Below are positions 28,490-38,010 of a stretch of 64,000 nt of DNA, piece by piece. The notes beneath the pieces are model-generated. The model worked only from the letters and a program-made list of their open reading frames with translations, was not told the DNA's origin and ran no database searches. The stretch is from NCBI RefSeq assembly GCF_028473665.1, contig NZ_CP098774.1:1426001-1490000 (forward strand). The letters run 5' to 3'. Source of the stretch: Sphingomonas sp. QA11. Lineage in GTDB: Bacteria; Pseudomonadota; Alphaproteobacteria; Sphingomonadales; Sphingomonadaceae. Positions within the stretch are counted from its first letter, which is position 1; each line of letters begins with the position of its first letter. The position numbers and the translations under genes were made by a program.

Positions 28490-31390
28490 ATGTTCCGCAT
28501 GCAACTTAGCAACTGTCGCTCCGAGTTTTGCCGCACGTCGGCGCTGGCGTTGATCCTCGCATGTGGCGCAACGCCGGCGTTCGCACAGGATCAGGCGACG
28601 CCCGCCAAGCAGGCCGAGGCTGAGCCGCAGGGCGCGGCCCGCGCTCCGCAGGCCGCCGCACCGGCGGAAACGCCGAACGCCGCCGATATCGTCGTTACCG
28701 GCAGCCGCATCGTCCGTTCGGGCTACACCGCCCCGACACCGACGACCGTGATCGGCGCCGAGCAGATCCAGTCGGCAGCGCCCGCGTCACTTGCGGACTA
28801 TGTCAACGAACTGCCCGCGCTCGTCGGCTCGACGACACCGCGCGTCGCGACCACCGGCGCCTCGGCGACGGTCGGTGCCAATCTCTATAATCTGCGCGCC
28901 CTGGGCGCGAACCGCACGCTTGTCCTGCTCGACGGCCACCGCGTCGCACCGTCGACGCTCACCGGCAATATCGACGCTGGCCTGCTTCCCCAGGCGCTGG
29001 TCGAGCGCGTCGATGTGGTGACGGGCGGCGCCTCGGCCGCCTGGGGTTCGGACGCTGTCGCCGGCGTCGTGAACTATGTCCTCAACAAGAACTTCACCGG
29101 GGTGATGGGCAACATCCAGTCCGGCATTTCGGGGCAGGGCGACGTGCGGACATTCAAGGCTGAACTGAGCGCCGGCGCCAAGTTTGCTGACGGCCGCGGA
29201 CATATCCTGGTCAGTGGCGAATATCATGACGATGCCGCGGGCGACGCCGTGACCTCGCGCGACTGGTTCAAAAGCTACAAGGTCGTCAACAATCCCGCTT
29301 TTGTCGCCGGGAACGGGCAGCCCAGGATGTTGCTGCAATCGGGCGTGGGCCTGGGGGTCGCGACCGATGGCGGCCTCATCACCTCGACCACGACTGCCGG
29401 CGGTGTCACCGCGTCGAGCGGCGCGCTGGTGAACACGCAATTCAACGGCTCCGGGACGCCGGGCCCCTTCAGACCTGGCTACAAATCGGGTGTGCTCTCC
29501 TTCGGCGGTGACGCGCAGGACGTCAGCCAGATCATCCGGCTCGCATCGCCGGTGAAGGGCGGCACCATCTATGCGCGTGCGAGCTACGATCTCACCGACA
29601 CTATCACCGCTTATGGCGAGTTCGGCTATGCCAACGTCAAGAGCAAGATCTTCGCGCGCGTTTACGAGCGCGACGGCAACATCGCGATCAAGGCGGACAA
29701 CGCATATCTCGATTCGTCGATCAAGGCGACGATGGCGGCAAACAACCTCGCAAGCTTCACCCTCGGCAAGATATTCCTCGACTGGGGACCTTCGGTCGGC
29801 CGCAACGATCGCGAGCAATTCCGGTATGTCGGCGGCCTGGAGGGAAAGTTCGGTGCGGGCTGGACCTGGGACATCTATGGGCAGCACGGCGAGACCAAGT
29901 TCCTGAACGGCGACTATAGCAACAACCCGATCACCGCCAATTTCAACAATGCGGTCGACGCGGTGGTCAACCCGGCGACCAACCAGATCGTCTGCCGCTC
30001 GACGCTCACCAATCCGACCAATGGATGCGTGCCGTACAACGTCTTCGGCACGAGCAAGAGCACACCGGCCGCGCTCGCCTATATCTACGGCACGTCGCTC
30101 CAGAACATCACAATCAAGCAGGACGTGGTCTCGGGCTCGCTCCACGGCGAACCATTCTCGAGCTGGGCCGGGCCGGTCTCGATCGCGCTCGGCGGCGAGT
30201 GGCGCCGCGAATCCTACGCGGCGACCACGACCGCACTCGACCAGACCAATGCTTTCTTCCTCGGGAATTTCCGTCCCTCGAATGGGAACTATAATGTGAA
30301 GGAAGGCTTCTTCGAGACGGTCGTGCCGCTCCTGAAAGACCAGCCCTTCTTCCATGCGGTCGATTTTAACGGGGCGATCCGATACACCGATTACAGCCTG
30401 TCGGGCAGCGTCGTCAGCTGGAAGCTCGGCCTTACCTGGGACGTCGACGATCAGCTGCGTTTCCGCGGCACGCGGTCGCGTGACATCCGCGCGCCGAACC
30501 TCGCCGAATTGTTCCAGGCGGGTAACAACCTCAACCAGACGATCAGCGATCCGGTGCTCAACAAGAGCTACAGCGTCCAGCAATATGCCGCCGGCAATCC
30601 CAATCTGGTGCCGGAAAAGGCCGATACAACCGCGCTCGGCGTCGTCTACCGCCCGCACTGGTTCCCGGGCTTCGCCGCCTCGGTCGATTATTTCAACATC
30701 AAGATCGACAGGGCGATCTACTCGAACACCGCGCAGGCCGTGATCAATCTCTGCCAGGGCGGCAATCAGCAGCAATGCTCGTTCATCACCCGCAATGCAG
30801 CCAATCAGATCACCTTCATCCAGTTGTTGCCCCTCAATATCGGCGGCGAGGGAACCAAGGGCGTCGATTTCGAGGCAAGCTACCGCCGGAGTCTTTCCGA
30901 TATCGTGCGCAACTGGGGTGGCAGCCTCAATCTGCGTATGGTCGGGACCTATGTCGCGCATCGCACGGTGACCATCGGGGGCGTGACCACCGAATATGCG
31001 GGCCAGAACGCCAATTTCGACCAGAACTCCCAAGCGGTGCCCAGCTGGCGCTGGCTTGCCTCAGCGACGTACGACTCCAACCATGTCACCGCGACCTTGA
31101 CCGAACGCTTCATCGGCGCGGGCAAGATCAACAATGCCTGGGTTCAGGGCGTCGATATCGATAACAACCATGTGCCCGCGGTGTTCTACACCGACCTCAC
31201 ACTCGGCTTCAAAATCCCCGAATTCGGCAAGGGCGCGCAGGTCTATTTCGCGGTCCAGAACCTGTTCGACAGAGATCCACCGGTGGCTCCCATCTACGGC
31301 GCTACGGGCTTCCTCAGCACGGGCACCAACGCTTATCTTTATGATGTTATCGGCCGCCAGTTCCGTGCCGGTGTGAGGTTCAAGCTTTGA
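28490..31390 (+). CDS. TonB-dependent outer-membrane receptor leading the gentisate operon
   Basis: The 966-residue protein has a signal peptide (ALALILACGATPAFA), a plug domain (NAADIVVTGSRIVRSGY, LRALGANRTLVLLDGHR, VERVDVVTGGASAAWGS) of the large sphingomonad receptor type, and a long barrel. The ATG at 28490 follows GAGGGAGAGAG; the frame is open far upstream but that part overlaps the divergent AraC gene. It ends in Leu (AGVRFKL) rather than the usual aromatic residue. Its stop overlaps the start of the flavin hydroxylase, so the receptor is co-expressed with the ring-cleavage enzymes and probably imports an aromatic substrate. Confidence 0.93.
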   Translation: MFRMQLSNCRSEFCRTSALALILACGATPAFAQDQATPAKQAEAEPQGAARAPQAAAPAETPNAADIVVTGSRIVRSGYTAPTPTTVIGAEQIQSAAPASLADYVNELPALVGSTTPRVATTGASATVGANLYNLRALGANRTLVLLDGHRVAPSTLTGNIDAGLLPQALVERVDVVTGGASAAWGSDAVAGVVNYVLNKNFTGVMGNIQSGISGQGDVRTFKAELSAGAKFADGRGHILVSGEYHDDAAGDAVTSRDWFKSYKVVNNPAFVAGNGQPRMLLQSGVGLGVATDGGLITSTTTAGGVTASSGALVNTQFNGSGTPGPFRPGYKSGVLSFGGDAQDVSQIIRLASPVKGGTIYARASYDLTDTITAYGEFGYANVKSKIFARVYERDGNIAIKADNAYLDSSIKATMAANNLASFTLGKIFLDWGPSVGRNDREQFRYVGGLEGKFGAGWTWDIYGQHGETKFLNGDYSNNPITANFNNAVDAVVNPATNQIVCRSTLTNPTNGCVPYNVFGTSKSTPAALAYIYGTSLQNITIKQDVVSGSLHGEPFSSWAGPVSIALGGEWRRESYAATTTALDQTNAFFLGNFRPSNGNYNVKEGFFETVVPLLKDQPFFHAVDFNGAIRYTDYSLSGSVVSWKLGLTWDVDDQLRFRGTRSRDIRAPNLAELFQAGNNLNQTISDPVLNKSYSVQQYAAGNPNLVPEKADTTALGVVYRPHWFPGFAASVDYFNIKIDRAIYSNTAQAVINLCQGGNQQQCSFITRNAANQITFIQLLPLNIGGEGTKGVDFEASYRRSLSDIVRNWGGSLNLRMVGTYVAHRTVTIGGVTTEYAGQNANFDQNSQAVPSWRWLASATYDSNHVTATLTERFIGAGKINNAWVQGVDIDNNHVPAVFYTDLTLGFKIPEFGKGAQVYFAVQNLFDRDPPVAPIYGATGFLSTGTNAYLYDVIGRQFRAGVRFKL

Positions 31391-32934
31391 GCGTCCCGGA
31401 TTCTTCGGCCTCGTCGGGGAATCTCTCGGCACGTGACGTTGTCCAGGTCCTGATCGTCGGTGCCGGCGCTGCCGGGCTGACGCTGGCGATCGACCTCGCT
31501 CGCCGGGGCGTCTCGTTTCGGCTGATCGAACGGGGCGCGGAACCCTTTGCCGGCTCGCGCGGCAAGGGGCTCCAGCCCCGGACGATCGAAGTCTTCGAAC
31601 AATTGGGGATGATCGATGCCTTTCTCGCGGCCTCGGCACCCTATCCGCCGGTCGCCAATTACGGGGGCGCAGGCGGCGAGGTCCAGGTCGTTCGCAGCGA
31701 ACCGGAACGCCGGACCGGCGAGCCTTATCCACAATCGCTCATGATCCCGCAGTGGCGGACCGAGGCGCTTCTGCGCGCCCGGCTTGCCGAGCTGGGCGGC
31801 CGGGTGGAGTTCGGCGTCGAATTTATCGAGTTGGTCGAGGTCGACGGCCTGGTCCGGGCCCGCGTCACCGCGAATGGCGAGGAGCAGGCAATCGCTTGCA
31901 CCTGGCTGGTGGGCACCGATGGTGCGCGCAGCGTGGTCCGCAAGCAACTCGGCATCGGCTATCCCGGTGAGACGGGTACGTTCCGCATGCTCATCGCCGA
32001 TCTTCCGATCGCCAATCTCTCGGATGAGGCCTGGCACCGCTGGCCCAAGGCGCCGGGCGGACAGTTCGCGCTGTGTCCGCTTGCCAATACCGACAGCTTC
32101 CAGCTCTCGGCCGAGCTCACCACCGTCGAGGAGCCGGGACAAAGCCGCGAGGCGCTCCAGTCGCTGATCCTCGCACGGACCGGCAATGCCTCGCTCATAG
32201 CGGGTGAGCCGACATGGACCTCGATCTACCGCGTGAATTTCCGCCTCGCCGACGCGTATCGGCAGGGCCATGTCTTTATCGCGGGCGATGCCGCGCACGC
32301 TCATCCGCCGACTGGCGGGCAGGGTCTCAACACCAGCGTCCAGGACAGCTTCAACCTCGGTTGGAAGCTTGCCGCGGTTGTGGCGGGCGCTGATGAGAGG
32401 CTCCTCGATACCTATGAGATGGAGCGGCGGGAGATCGGGGCCGGTGTGCTTGCGATGAGCAAGGTGCTGCTGAGCGCGATGGCCGAAAAGGCCGACATGC
32501 GTCGCGGTCGCGATACGCTCCAGCTCGACCTCAATTATCGCGAATCACCGCTCAGCGAAGAGCATCGCACCGAGGCTTGCGGGATTCGTGCCGGCGACCG
32601 CGCGCCCGATGCGACGCTATGGGCGCCCGACGGCGCGCCGACGCGCATCTTCGATCTCTTGCGCCATCCGGCGTTCACGCTGCTCGCGGTCGGCGGCCGA
32701 GGCCAGCTTGGGCTGAGGACCGAGGCGAGCGTGAGGCTCGTTGAAATCGACCGCGGGCCTGGCGCCTATGTCGATGAAACAGGGATGTTCCGCGACAATT
32801 ATGGCCTGACCGGCGACAGCCTTCTGTTGATCCGCCCCGACGGTTATATCGCGCTTGCCGCCGATGCGAGGCGGACCGATCTGGTCGAGGACTGGTTTCG
32901 CCGCTGGATCGAGCCGGCGAGAATAGTCGCATGA
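31387..32934 (+). CDS. FAD-dependent aromatic monooxygenase (PheA/TfdB/MhpA type)
   Basis: The 515-residue protein has the FAD motif VGAGAAGLTLAIDLARRG, the DG motif GTDGARSVVRKQLG, the GDAAHAHPPTGGQGLNT motif and a C-terminal thioredoxin-like domain (from about residue 400, IRAGDRAPDATLW). This is the architecture of phenol/3-hydroxyphenylpropionate hydroxylases rather than of the shorter 3-hydroxybenzoate 6-hydroxylases. The start appears to be TTG overlapping the receptor stop. With gentisate dioxygenase downstream, it is likely to hydroxylate a phenolic acid toward gentisate or an analogue; the substrate is inferred. Confidence 0.88.
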   Translation: MSVPDSSASSGNLSARDVVQVLIVGAGAAGLTLAIDLARRGVSFRLIERGAEPFAGSRGKGLQPRTIEVFEQLGMIDAFLAASAPYPPVANYGGAGGEVQVVRSEPERRTGEPYPQSLMIPQWRTEALLRARLAELGGRVEFGVEFIELVEVDGLVRARVTANGEEQAIACTWLVGTDGARSVVRKQLGIGYPGETGTFRMLIADLPIANLSDEAWHRWPKAPGGQFALCPLANTDSFQLSAELTTVEEPGQSREALQSLILARTGNASLIAGEPTWTSIYRVNFRLADAYRQGHVFIAGDAAHAHPPTGGQGLNTSVQDSFNLGWKLAAVVAGADERLLDTYEMERREIGAGVLAMSKVLLSAMAEKADMRRGRDTLQLDLNYRESPLSEEHRTEACGIRAGDRAPDATLWAPDGAPTRIFDLLRHPAFTLLAVGGRGQLGLRTEASVRLVEIDRGPGAYVDETGMFRDNYGLTGDSLLLIRPDGYIALAADARRTDLVEDWFRRWIEPARIVA

Positions 32935-34043
32935 GCGGCCCTGCAATGCGCTGGGTGTCGACCGCGGCGGGGGGGAGCCGGTCGGCTCCCGATAGCGAAC
33001 GGATCCCGCTTACCGGCATGCTCCTTCAGGCTGGTGAGCGCCCGTCGCGATCGGCCTACCTGTTTCTGCGGCCGGCCGGTGCCTGGCACCTGATGCCGCT
33101 CGAGGAAGCGATCGTCGCGCGCGGGATCGACCTGCTCGCCGTCTCGACTCGCTACGCGCGTAACGAGGCGCTCGCGGTCGTCGAACGCGGCTTGCTCGAT
33201 GTCGGCGCCTGGATCCGCTTCGCGCGCACCGCGCTCGGCTATGAACGGATCAATCTGCTCGGCTGGAGCGGAAGCGGGACACAGGCGGCTTTCTATCAGG
33301 AACAGGCGACCCGCCCGACCGTGGTTGCGACGCCCGATGGCGCGCCGCTGGTCCTGGCCGATGCCGGGCTCGAGTCGGCGGACGGGCTCGTCTTTCTCGG
33401 GGCGCATACCGCGCGCGCGCGTCTGCTCGCCGATGCGATCGATCCGTCGATCGGCTGCGAAGAGGATTCGGAGACGCGCGATGGCTCGCTCGATCTCTAT
33501 GCTGCGGGCGCTGCCACGCCGCCCTATGATCCGGGCTTTCTCGCAGGCTACCGGGCGGCCCAGCTTGCCAGGGTGAGACGCATCTCCGGATTGGCGCGCG
33601 AGCGGCTTTCGCGCGGGCGTCTCGATCCCTTTGTCGTGCCGCGCACCATGGCCGATCCGCATTTCCTCGACCCGTCGATCGATCCCAATGGTCGCGCCGC
33701 CGGTCGATGCTGGCTTGGTTCCCCGGCCTTGGCCAACATTTCGCCCGCAGGGATCGCGCGCGTCGCGACACCCGAGGCCTGGCTCTCGCAATGGTCGATC
33801 GACGACAGTCAGGTCGATGCGGTGCGATCGGTCGCCTCGATCGACCGTCCGCTGCTGGTGGTCGAAAACGGCGCCGATGACGCGGTGCCTCCGGCACATC
33901 TGCGCGAGACCTTTGCCGCGGCCGCGTCGCCCGACAAAACTTACCGCGTCATTCCAGGCGCGAGCCACAGCTATGCGGGGCAGCCCGCCGAGCTCGACGA
34001 TGTCGCCAATCTTGTCTGCGGCTGGGCCGCGGAAAGGGACTGA
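32931..34043 (+). CDS. Alpha/beta hydrolase fold protein
   Basis: The 370-residue protein has the nucleophile elbow GWSGSG, an acid candidate in ENGADDAVPP and a C-terminal histidine in GASHSYAGQ, which together make a complete Ser-Asp-His set. No signal peptide is seen. Its ATG overlaps the hydroxylase stop (ATGA). An esterase role, releasing the aromatic acid from an ester or thioester before or during hydroxylation, fits the context, but the substrate is unknown. Confidence 0.82.
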   Translation: MSGPAMRWVSTAAGGSRSAPDSERIPLTGMLLQAGERPSRSAYLFLRPAGAWHLMPLEEAIVARGIDLLAVSTRYARNEALAVVERGLLDVGAWIRFARTALGYERINLLGWSGSGTQAAFYQEQATRPTVVATPDGAPLVLADAGLESADGLVFLGAHTARARLLADAIDPSIGCEEDSETRDGSLDLYAAGAATPPYDPGFLAGYRAAQLARVRRISGLARERLSRGRLDPFVVPRTMADPHFLDPSIDPNGRAAGRCWLGSPALANISPAGIARVATPEAWLSQWSIDDSQVDAVRSVASIDRPLLVVENGADDAVPPAHLRETFAAAASPDKTYRVIPGASHSYAGQPAELDDVANLVCGWAAERD

Positions 34044-34045
34044 TC

Positions 34046-35095
34046 ATGTCCATATTGATCCCCAACGACCAGCGCGAGCAGCTGGAGCAGCTCTATAAGG
34101 CAATGGCCCCAGAGAGCCTGACACCCTTGTGGGAAGTGCTGGCGGCGCTCGTATCGCCGACCCCAACAAGTCCGGCCGTCGCGCACCATTGGCGCTATGC
34201 CGATGCCGCGCGGTATCTGATGCGCGCCGGCGACCTCATCAGCGCCGAGCAGGCCGAGCGGCGCGTTCTCATCCTCGAAAATCCGGGCTTGCCGGGCCAA
34301 TCGGCGATCACGCCGAGCCTCTATGCCGGGCTCCAGCTCATCCTGCCGGGCGAAGTCGCCCCGGCGCATCGCCACACGCAGAGCGCGCTGCGCTTCGTGA
34401 TGGAAGGCGAGGGGGCCTATACGACGGTCGATGGCGAGCGCGCCGTGATGCGCCCCTTCGATCTCGTCCTTACCCCGTCCTGGCAGTGGCATGATCATGG
34501 TAACGAGACCAGCAGGCCGATGGTCTGGCTCGATGGCCTCGACATCCCGACCGTCCGGCACTTCGCGGCGAGCTTCGCCGAGAAGACCGACGAGCCGGTC
34601 CAGACGCGGCTGGTCGCCGATGACGACAGCCTCAGTCGCTATGGCCGCAACCTGCGACCCTTGCGCGGCAGCCTCGCTGACCGCCGGCCGGCGAACCGTC
34701 CGCTGTTCCATTATCCTTTCGCCGAATGGCGCCGGAGCCTTGCCGATCTCGGCGCGGGCACCCCCGATCCGCATGTCGGCCACGCGCTCGAATTCATCAA
34801 TCCGGCCGACGGTGGCCCGGTGCTCCCGACCATCGCCGCGCAGGTCCAGCTGATCCCCGCCGGCACGGCAACCCGCCCGCGCCGGTCGAGCGACGGCGCC
34901 ATCCATGTCGTGGTCGAAGGAACGGGGACAGCCCGGATCGGCGAGCGCGCCATCGCGCTCTCGCCGCGCGACTTCTTCGTCGTGCCCTCCTGGACCACGC
35001 TGTCGCTCGACGCGGCAAGCGACCTTGTCCTGTTCAGCTATTCCGACCGCGCCGCCCAGCAGCGCCTCGAACTCTACCGGGAAGAACGCCTGTGA
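34046..35095 (+). CDS. Gentisate 1,2-dioxygenase (bicupin)
   Basis: The 349-residue protein is a bicupin. The first cupin holds the metal ligands in PAHRHTQSALRFVMEGEG and the later His of WQWHDHGN; the second cupin (TATRPRRSSDGAIHVVVEGTG) has lost the His ligands, as usual. Gentisate dioxygenases open gentisate to maleylpyruvate using Fe(II) and oxygen. The two genes downstream encode the expected fumarylpyruvate hydrolase and maleylpyruvate isomerase, which supports the call over 1-hydroxy-2-naphthoate or salicylate dioxygenase relatives. Confidence 0.9.
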   Translation: MSILIPNDQREQLEQLYKAMAPESLTPLWEVLAALVSPTPTSPAVAHHWRYADAARYLMRAGDLISAEQAERRVLILENPGLPGQSAITPSLYAGLQLILPGEVAPAHRHTQSALRFVMEGEGAYTTVDGERAVMRPFDLVLTPSWQWHDHGNETSRPMVWLDGLDIPTVRHFAASFAEKTDEPVQTRLVADDDSLSRYGRNLRPLRGSLADRRPANRPLFHYPFAEWRRSLADLGAGTPDPHVGHALEFINPADGGPVLPTIAAQVQLIPAGTATRPRRSSDGAIHVVVEGTGTARIGERAIALSPRDFFVVPSWTTLSLDAASDLVLFSYSDRAAQQRLELYREERL

Positions 35096-35784
35096 CCAAT
35101 GTGATCGAACCTGCGCCACCGACCCTGGCTGCGACCAGCGATGGCCGGTGCTTTCCTGTCCGGCGCGTCTTCTGCGTCGGCCGCAACTATGCCGCGCATG
35201 CGCGGGAGATGGGCCGGGATCCCGATCGCGAAGCGCCGTTCTTCTTCACCAAATGGGCCGAGGCGGTCGTCCCCGACGGGGAGGAGATCGCCTATCCGCA
35301 GGCGACGAGCAATTTCCACTATGAGGCCGAGCTGGTGCTCGCGATCGGGACCGGCGGCCGCAATATCGCGATCGGCGATGCGTTGGAGCATGTCTGGGGC
35401 TATGCGACCGGCAACGATCTGACCCGGCGTGACCTCCAACTCGCCGCGCGCGAAACCGGACGACCCTGGGATGCCGGCAAGAATGTCGAGGCCTCGGCAC
35501 CGCTCGGGCTCATCCATCCGGCAAGCGAGGTCGGCCATCTCTCGAGCGGGGCGATCCGCCTGCTCGTGAATGATGTGGTCAAGCAGGAAGCAGATATCGC
35601 CGACCTCATCTGGTCGGTGCCCGAGATCGTCTCGATCCTCTCGACCTTCTGGCGGCTTGAACCGGGCGACCTCATCTTCACGGGCACACCGGCCGGCGTC
35701 GGTCCGATCGGCCCGGGCGATCTGGTCCGCGTCGAGATCGATGGCCTCACCGCGCTTACCAACACGGTCGGGCCAGCGGCGTGA
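35092..35784 (+). CDS. Fumarylpyruvate hydrolase (FAH family)
   Basis: The 230-residue protein has the FAH-fold core: CVGRNYAAHAREMG, FHYEAELVLAIG with the metal-binding Glu residues, and LEPGDLIFTGTPAGVGP. Size and the RNYAAHA block match fumarylpyruvate hydrolases of gentisate pathways, which give fumarate and pyruvate. The GTG start overlaps the dioxygenase stop (GTGA), and its own stop overlaps the isomerase start in the same way. Confidence 0.9.
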   Translation: MTNVIEPAPPTLAATSDGRCFPVRRVFCVGRNYAAHAREMGRDPDREAPFFFTKWAEAVVPDGEEIAYPQATSNFHYEAELVLAIGTGGRNIAIGDALEHVWGYATGNDLTRRDLQLAARETGRPWDAGKNVEASAPLGLIHPASEVGHLSSGAIRLLVNDVVKQEADIADLIWSVPEIVSILSTFWRLEPGDLIFTGTPAGVGPIGPGDLVRVEIDGLTALTNTVGPAA

Positions 35785-36410
35785 TCCTCCACGGTTATTT
35801 CCGCTCTACCTCGAGCTGGCGCGTGCGCATCGTCCTCGCCCTGAAAGGTATCACGGTCGAACAGCGCGCGCATCATCTGCGGCGCGGCGAGCATCAGCGT
35901 CCCGATTTCCTAGCGCTTAACCCGCAAGGCCAGCTGCCGGTGCTCGAACTCGATGACGGCACGGTCCTGACTCAGTCGCTCGCGATCGCCGAATATCTCG
36001 ATGACCTCCATCCCGAGCCGCCGCTGCTTCCCGCCGCCCCCGTGGCGCGGGCACATGCGCGCGCGATTGCCCAGTTGATCGCCTGCGACATCCACCCAGT
36101 CCAGAATCTGCGCGTGCTTACGCGGCTGCGGGCGATGGGGCATGGCGACGCCGAGGTTAAGGGCTGGGCGGCCGACGTCATCCGCGAAGGGCTGGATGCC
36201 TGCGAGACACTGCTCGGTCGGTATGAGGGGCCTTATTGTTTCGGCGCGTCGCCGACGCTCGCCGATGCGGCTCTCATCCCGCAGCTCGCCAACGCCCGCC
36301 GCTTCGGCGCCGAGGGTGACTGGCCGCGCATCCACGCCATCACCGCGCTTTGCGCGGACCATCCCGCCTTCATCGCTGCCGACGCGAGTGCGCAGCCCGA
36401 CGCCGAATAG
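35781..36410 (+). CDS. Maleylpyruvate/maleylacetoacetate isomerase (zeta-class GST)
   Basis: The 209-residue protein has the zeta-class active-site motif STSSWRVRIVLALKG at its N-terminus, LNPQGQLPVLELDDG with the cis-Pro loop, QSLAIAEYLDD, and the CDIHPVQNLRVL stretch typical of maleylacetoacetate isomerases. It would convert maleylpyruvate to fumarylpyruvate with glutathione. GTG start, overlapping the hydrolase stop. Confidence 0.92.
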   Translation: MILHGYFRSTSSWRVRIVLALKGITVEQRAHHLRRGEHQRPDFLALNPQGQLPVLELDDGTVLTQSLAIAEYLDDLHPEPPLLPAAPVARAHARAIAQLIACDIHPVQNLRVLTRLRAMGHGDAEVKGWAADVIREGLDACETLLGRYEGPYCFGASPTLADAALIPQLANARRFGAEGDWPRIHAITALCADHPAFIAADASAQPDAE

Positions 36411-36422
36411 GAGCCCATTTTC

Positions 36423-37262
36423 ATGAAGTTCATCAGTTTTCGACAGGGCGGAACCGCGCGCTGGGGCGTTCTGCGCGACGACGGCGCCGTCATCGATCTC
36501 TCGGATGCCGGTTTCGGTTCGACCCTGCGCCAGGCGATAGCCGCCGATCTCCTCGGCGCCGCCGGAACGCGCGCCGAGCAGGAAACGCCCGCCGGTCAAG
36601 TCGAGGACGTGGAGCTCGACAGCCCGCTCCCCGATGCGGGCAAGCTCCTTGCCGTCGGTGCCAATTATAGCGATCACGCGGCCGAGATGAACCGCGACGT
36701 CGGCGGCGATCCGCAATTCTTCATTCGCCTGCCGTCGAGCGTGGTGGCGCACGGCGCGCCGATCCTGAAGCCCTTTGTTTCGGATCACCTCGACTATGAG
36801 GGAGAGCTTGCGATCGTGATCGGAAAGCCCGGGCGGCATATCGCGATCGAGGACGCGAAGGACCATATCGCGGGTTACACGATCTTCAATGACGGCACGG
36901 TGCGCGACTATCAGCAGGTCTCGCTTCCGGTCGGCAAGAACTTCAAGGCGAGCGGATCGATCGGGCCGTGGTTCGTGCCCGCCGCCGACATCAGTTTTCC
37001 CCTGACGCTCGAAACCCGGGTGAACGGAGAAGTTCGCCAGCACAACACGACCGACAATTTCACTTTCGGCCCGGCGCGACTCATCGAATATGCCTCTCGC
37101 TTCACGCGCCTCGAGCCCGGCGACATTATCGCCAGCGGGACGCCCGCCGGCGTCGGCGCGCGCCGCGATCCTCCGGCTTGGCTCAAGGCAGGCGACACGC
37201 TCGAAGTGGAAATCTCGCAGATCGGCATCCTTAGGAACGGGATCGTCAATGAGCCTGCATGA
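36423..37262 (+). CDS. FAH-family hydrolase (second in operon)
   Basis: The 279-residue protein has GANYSDHAAEM, the metal-site block LDYEGELAIVIGKPGRHI, YTIFNDGTVRDYQ and LEPGDIIASGTPAGVG. It is longer than the fumarylpyruvate hydrolase two genes upstream and resembles the catechol meta-pathway and ureidoglycolate-lyase-like branch. Two FAH proteins in one operon suggest that a substituted ring-cleavage product is also processed, or that a second route feeds in; this is inference. AGGAG lies upstream of the ATG. Confidence 0.88.
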   Translation: MKFISFRQGGTARWGVLRDDGAVIDLSDAGFGSTLRQAIAADLLGAAGTRAEQETPAGQVEDVELDSPLPDAGKLLAVGANYSDHAAEMNRDVGGDPQFFIRLPSSVVAHGAPILKPFVSDHLDYEGELAIVIGKPGRHIAIEDAKDHIAGYTIFNDGTVRDYQQVSLPVGKNFKASGSIGPWFVPAADISFPLTLETRVNGEVRQHNTTDNFTFGPARLIEYASRFTRLEPGDIIASGTPAGVGARRDPPAWLKAGDTLEVEISQIGILRNGIVNEPA

Positions 37263-38010
37263 TCCGGTCCTTGCGCGGGAGGTTGCCAAGCCGGTGGCGT
37301 TTCGGGCACCCATGCCTCCCGCCATGGATAACGCCACCTCGCAATCGCTGACCCGCAAGGCTCTCGACCATGTACGCGACCTGATCGTGCGCGGCGAGCT
37401 GCCGCCGCGCTCGCGCATTCGCGAAAAAGAGCTTTGCGAGAAGCTCGGATTGTCGCGCACGCCGCTACGCGAAGCGCTGAAGGTCCTCGCGACCGAAAAT
37501 CTGGTCGAATTACTCCCGCGGCGTGGCGCCAGGGTCTCCGAGCTCGATCCCAGACGCCTCCGCGAACATTTCGCGGTGATCGCCATGGTCGAGGCGGAAG
37601 CGGCGCGCATCCTCTGCAAGTCAGGGACGACTGAACAGATCCGCGACCTGCGCGTTATCCACGACGCGCTGAAGTCGGCCTATGTCAGCCACGATCCGGC
37701 GCGCTATTATCTTTCGAACGAGCAGTTTCACCGGGCGGTCGTCGTCCAGTGCGGCAACCGGACGCTCGCCGAAATCCATGCAAGCCTGATCGTCCATCTC
37801 CATCGTGCGCGTCATTTCGCGCTGACGACCCAGGAGGTGAACCTCGAATTCGCGCATGATCATGACGAGATCATCGAGGCGATCGAGCGGCGCGACACCG
37901 AGGCTGCGGGACGCAAGATGGCCGGGCACCAAGCCGGCGTCGCCGAGCATGTCCTGGCGGCCCTCCATCCTTCGCGGTCCGCGGACGAAGAGGCTCGCCA
38001 TGAAGATTGA
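37249..38010 (+). CDS. GntR (FadR/VanR-type) transcriptional regulator
   Basis: The protein carries a GntR winged helix (ALDHVRDLIVRGELPPRSRIREKELCEKLGLSRTPLREALK) followed by an FCD helical effector domain with conserved His/Asp residues (NEQFHRAVVVQCGNRTLAEI, FAHDHDEIIEAI). The ATG at 37249 overlaps the previous gene by 14 bases; Mets at 37312 and 37324 are alternatives and would remove a non-conserved leader. It probably responds to an organic acid of the pathway and tunes the operon alongside the AraC protein. Confidence 0.88.
   Translation: MSLHDPVLAREVAKPVAFRAPMPPAMDNATSQSLTRKALDHVRDLIVRGELPPRSRIREKELCEKLGLSRTPLREALKVLATENLVELLPRRGARVSELDPRRLREHFAVIAMVEAEAARILCKSGTTEQIRDLRVIHDALKSAYVSHDPARYYLSNEQFHRAVVVQCGNRTLAEIHASLIVHLHRARHFALTTQEVNLEFAHDHDEIIEAIERRDTEAAGRKMAGHQAGVAEHVLAALHPSRSADEEARHED

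Noticed and set aside
28787..31033. A 748-codon open frame on the minus strand opposite the TonB receptor
   Set aside because: It is a GC-rich codon-phase shadow of the receptor gene, with no domain, no ribosome-binding site and composition typical of antisense frames.
35910..37619. A 569-codon minus-strand frame across the isomerase, FAH and GntR genes
   Set aside because: It crosses three well-supported sense genes and shows no protein family features.
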